Below are positions 61,667-64,000 of a DNA stretch of 64,000 nucleotides, one piece after another (position 1 is the stretch's first letter; each line of letters starts with the position of its first letter). This stretch comes from Paenibacillus sp. S150 (lineage in GTDB: Bacteria > Bacillota > Bacilli > Paenibacillales > Paenibacillaceae), in contig NZ_JACBYI010000007.1 of NCBI RefSeq assembly GCF_019352175.1, positions 62,001 to 126,000 on the forward strand, in the 5' to 3' direction. The notes under the pieces are model-generated. The model was not told the origin of the DNA and did no database searches. It worked only from the letters and a program-made list of their open reading frames with translations. The translations under genes were made by a program, and so were the position numbers.

Positions 61667-62115
61667 CAGGAATCACCGCCTTCATTATCCCTTGCAGGTG
61701 CAGTCCAAAGAGGATGTTTCGTTGTGTAAGGTGTATTCTGCAGTACTATTTGCTTCGCTTTATAACTCTCGATATTAAAGATAATAGGTGCCAACAAATT
61801 AATAGTGGTATTCTTCCTATCGCTGTGCCATGTAACTATACAACGAACAGAAACTTGGTCGCGATTAACAATTCCTATATCCAATATTGTGTCATCCGAG
61901 AGAGCAAATTCGTAGTCGGTTATAAAATCAAATGGATTGACAGTGATAAAACTAACCTCTGGCTGATCCACAGCACTTAGTAAACTGAATACCTCATTAT
62001 GCTCCTGCAGGGTGAACTCTCTTAGCTGATCAAAACCTGGCAAGCCTTTCGGGAACAAATATACGGGTATAGTCGAAGTTGGAACATTCTCCCGTTGCTC
62101 ATGAACTGGTGTCAT
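61666..62115 (-). CDS. fliW: Flagellar assembly factor FliW
   Basis: A 149-residue protein that binds either free flagellin or CsrA. FPKGLPGFDQLREFTLQEH and FDFITDYEFALSD are characteristic. When flagellin is exported, FliW is freed and takes CsrA off the hag leader. AGGAGGAT before the ATG; coupled to csrA by overlap. Confidence 0.95.
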   Translation of the reverse strand: MTPVHEQRENVPTSTIPVYLFPKGLPGFDQLREFTLQEHNEVFSLLSAVDQPEVSFITVNPFDFITDYEFALSDDTILDIGIVNRDQVSVRCIVTWHSDRKNTTINLLAPIIFNIESYKAKQIVLQNTPYTTKHPLWTAPARDNEGGDS

Positions 62116-62141
62116 TCTATCATCCTCCTCGGAATACTAAC

Positions 62142-62179
62142 AAAAGAAGCTATGGACTGTATACTTGTCCATAGCTTCT
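62142..62179 (-). terminator. Terminator after flgL
   Basis: AGAAGCTATGGAC and GTCCATAGCTTCT, a perfect 13-bp stem with TTTGTT following on the minus strand, lies between flgL and fliW. No promoter is visible in the 26 bases left before fliW, so fliW-csrA probably depend on read-through. Confidence 0.8.
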
Positions 62180-62203
62180 CATTTCGGTTTCAAAGAATCA
62201 AGC

Positions 62204-63112
62204 CTAGCTCATAAAATCCATTAAAGAAGGCTGTAATATTTGAGCTGAAGATTTCAAGGCGGACTCATAGATGGTCTGTGCAGTTGTAGATTTTATTATT
62301 AGCTCGGCAATGTCCGCATCCTCTGTTTTCGATTGCAAATTGGTCAGATTCAGATCCCGGTCAACCAGGCGAGCCTGTACCAGTTCTACACGATTTGTGC
62401 GTGCACCAACTTCAGACAGGCAGGACTGCATTTTGTTGGATCTCGATTCGATGTTAGCTGTCTGGGCACTGATTTGTGTGTAATCGCCACTGTCTAACGC
62501 GGCAATCAGATCATCCATGACTTTAAAGACATTGTCTCCATCCGTAGAGCTGCCAAAAAACTCGCTGCCTGTTGTATTCACCTGAAAAGTAGACTGGTCA
62601 CCGATGGCATATTTCACCGCTCCTGTATCGGTGTCAATCTGAGAAAAATTCGTAACTGTGCCGGATATTTCATAGGGTACCTGATTATAATTCTGGCCGT
62701 TAAAAATGTATTTCCCTTTAATTTGGGCATTTCCGATATTGCCCATTTGCTCCTTCAGCTGCTGTATCTCAAGCTTAATCGCATCCAAGCCAGATTGCGG
62801 CAAGGTTCCATTGCCCCCTTGCACAGTCAGCTCTTTAAGCCGTTGCATTACATCTGTAGCCTGCTGCATCGTTGTATCAGTGTAATCCAGCCAGCTTACC
62901 GCAGAATCGGCATTGGTCTGGAACTGCTCATTGGAAGCAAGCTCTGCTCTGTATCGAAGCGCATAAGTTACCCCGACCGGATCGTCGGAAGGCTTATTGA
63001 TTTTGCGGCCGCTGGAGATCTGGTTCTCCATGTCACTCATATTGCGGTAATTTCTGTTCAAATTGCTGAGTGTCTGCATGCTCATCATATTTTGGGTGAC
63101 TCTGATAGACAT
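62204..63112 (-). CDS. flgL: Flagellar hook-filament junction protein FlgL
   Basis: A 302-residue flagellin-like junction protein. VTQNMMSMQTLSNLNRNYRNM and QISSGRKINKPSDDPVGVTYALRYR form the N-terminal half of the flagellin fold; TEDADIAELIIKSTTAQTIYESALKSSAQILQPSLMDF forms the C-terminal half. It joins FlgK to the first flagellin. AAGGAGG seven bases before the ATG. Confidence 0.95.
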   Translation of the reverse strand: MSIRVTQNMMSMQTLSNLNRNYRNMSDMENQISSGRKINKPSDDPVGVTYALRYRAELASNEQFQTNADSAVSWLDYTDTTMQQATDVMQRLKELTVQGGNGTLPQSGLDAIKLEIQQLKEQMGNIGNAQIKGKYIFNGQNYNQVPYEISGTVTNFSQIDTDTGAVKYAIGDQSTFQVNTTGSEFFGSSTDGDNVFKVMDDLIAALDSGDYTQISAQTANIESRSNKMQSCLSEVGARTNRVELVQARLVDRDLNLTNLQSKTEDADIAELIIKSTTAQTIYESALKSSAQILQPSLMDFMS

Positions 63113-63135
63113 TCATTTGCCTCCTTCCGCTATTT

Positions 63136-64000
63136 TTAGAGGCCTACTCGGCCTGTACCATTGATCAGCTTGTTAAGAAGTTCGTCAAAGGTTGTCATAA
63201 ACCGTGAAGCTGCACTGTAGGCATGCTGAAATTTAATCAGATCCGTCATTTCTTCATCGAGCGATACCCCACTGACTGACTGTCTGTTCAGCTCCACTTG
63301 ATCTGTCAGCTGCTCTGCATTCTTCGTTTGACGTTCAGCCTCCTGTGTCTGGACACCTAATTGGCCCACAATGGAGCTGAAGAAATCATCGACGGTTCCT
63401 GGCGTTGACAAGGCATCTCCAAAATCAAATTTTGCAGTCTTTAAGCCCGCCATAATAAGCGCCATATCATTATTGCCAACCACTACTTTTTCATTGGCAG
63501 TACCTGCGTTCTCAACTCGCATGGAGGTAGAGATTTTGTTAGGGTCCTTTTGAATTTCCGGGTTCAGTGTAATGTTGCCTGCAGTAATGGCTCCTCCGTC
63601 TTTGGAAGTGAAGAGCGCAAGTCCTTTTTCAGGAGTTGTTCCATTTACGGTGTACCCCAATTGAAGGATTCCATTTATGCCTTTTACCGTTACCTTAGTG
63701 TCAGCCGTTAGTGTTCTGTTATTATTTGCATTCGAATAAGTGACCGCCGTTCCGTTGGTTCCGGTATTCAGCACTGTGCCTTCAGGCAACACAGTACCCG
63801 CAGGAAGGGTGATCTCAACATCGCCGTTGGCAACCGTATTGGCTAATTGGTCCATTTGCGCTTTGTAGTCAGTGACATATTTATCTCTGGACATAATCAT
63901 TCCATACACTTCACCGCCGGTAAGCGTTCCGCCATCGTACGCCGCCTTCAGGCTGACCTCAGTTACTGGAGTAACCTGATTCCCTGCTACTGCCAGCTGT
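63136..64000 (-). CDS. flgK: Flagellar hook-associated protein FlgK (N-terminal part outside window)
   Basis: The last 287 residues are visible; the frame is open to the right edge. The C-terminal signature SGVSLDEEMTDLIKFQHAYSAASRFMTTFDELLNKLI is that of FlgK. The preceding region (GLALFTSKDGGAITAGNITLNPEI) is the FlgK-specific domain. An internal GTG at 63909 is not the start. It is 23 bases upstream of flgL. Confidence 0.95.
   Translation of the reverse strand, partial: QLAVAGNQVTPVTEVSLKAAYDGGTLTGGEVYGMIMSRDKYVTDYKAQMDQLANTVANGDVEITLPAGTVLPEGTVLNTGTNGTAVTYSNANNNRTLTADTKVTVKGINGILQLGYTVNGTTPEKGLALFTSKDGGAITAGNITLNPEIQKDPNKISTSMRVENAGTANEKVVVGNNDMALIMAGLKTAKFDFGDALSTPGTVDDFFSSIVGQLGVQTQEAERQTKNAEQLTDQVELNRQSVSGVSLDEEMTDLIKFQHAYSAASRFMTTFDELLNKLINGTGRVGL

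Noticed and set aside
1-64000. CRISPR arrays, tRNA or rRNA genes, transposases, phage genes
   Set aside because: No regularly spaced repeats, no cloverleaf or rRNA-like sequence and no transposase or phage motif were recognised by eye; short or degenerate ones could be missed.

Overview
The window looks like a Paenibacillus-type chromosome segment (Firmicutes, Paenibacillaceae). Reasons: Gram-positive style AGGAGG ribosome-binding sites with frequent GTG/TTG starts, an order close to the Bacillus minJ-ctpB-ftsX-ftsE ... prfB-secA-hpf ... fliS-fliD-flaG-hag-csrA-fliW-flgL-flgK block, an SLH-domain surface protein, and LnrJKLMN-like, MinJ and VanW/G5 proteins. No tRNA, rRNA, CRISPR array, IS element or phage gene was seen. 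Base composition is moderately GC-rich in 1-45 kb and visibly more AT-rich in the glycan and flagellar part (about 46.5-63 kb). The genus is an inference; no database was searched.

Layout. 1-249: end-truncated rhamnose mutarotase-like gene. 0.5-6.1 kb: a three-gene ABC-2 exporter (minus) divergent from a sensor kinase and a NarL-type response regulator (plus), resembling the Bacillus linearmycin-resistance module, with a 22-bp palindrome between the halves. 6.3-12.4 kb: a division and wall-remodelling block, minJ-ctpB-M23 peptidase-ftsX-ftsE. 12.7-14.7 kb: a VanW/G5 protein and a small CBS-like protein. 14.9-28.2 kb: a type IV pilus locus (pilB, pilT, pilC, a pilin, prepilin peptidase, a fused pilM-pilN, pilO, and three minor-pilin-like genes), interrupted by a convergent choice-of-anchor A surface protein gene. 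28.5-29.3 kb: an esterase. 29.5-38.1 kb: arginine biosynthesis argCJBDF plus argG and argH, with an ARG-box-like operator at argC. 38.3-44.0 kb: a YitT-family membrane protein, prfB (with the programmed +1 frameshift), secA, hpf. 44.3-46.3 kb: an SLH protein and a cold-shock protein. 46.6-55.5 kb: a legionaminic-acid (sialic-acid-like) pathway (legB, legC, legG, legI, a NeuD-type acetyltransferase, ptmE, legF) and a Maf-type motility accessory factor. 55.6-64 kb: fliT-like, fliS, fliD, flaG, three tandem flagellin genes, csrA, fliW, flgL and the C-terminal end of flgK.

How it works together. The last 17 kb forms a coherent flagellar-filament module: hook-filament junction proteins, cap, chaperones, three flagellins with sigma-D-type promoters and CsrA-hairpin leaders, the FliW/CsrA switch that senses free flagellin, and a nonulosonic acid pathway with Maf that very likely glycosylates the filament. 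The pilus locus is a second surface-motility or adhesion system. Its PilB carries an N-terminal MshEN motif, the c-di-GMP-binding module of related ATPases, and the pilin gene is preceded by an unusual structured leader. Non-coding features that deserve attention are two copies of a ~90-bp hairpin-plus-tail repeat (7.7 and 29.4 kb), a nested inverted repeat in the long argG leader, and a recombination mosaic among the flagellin genes.
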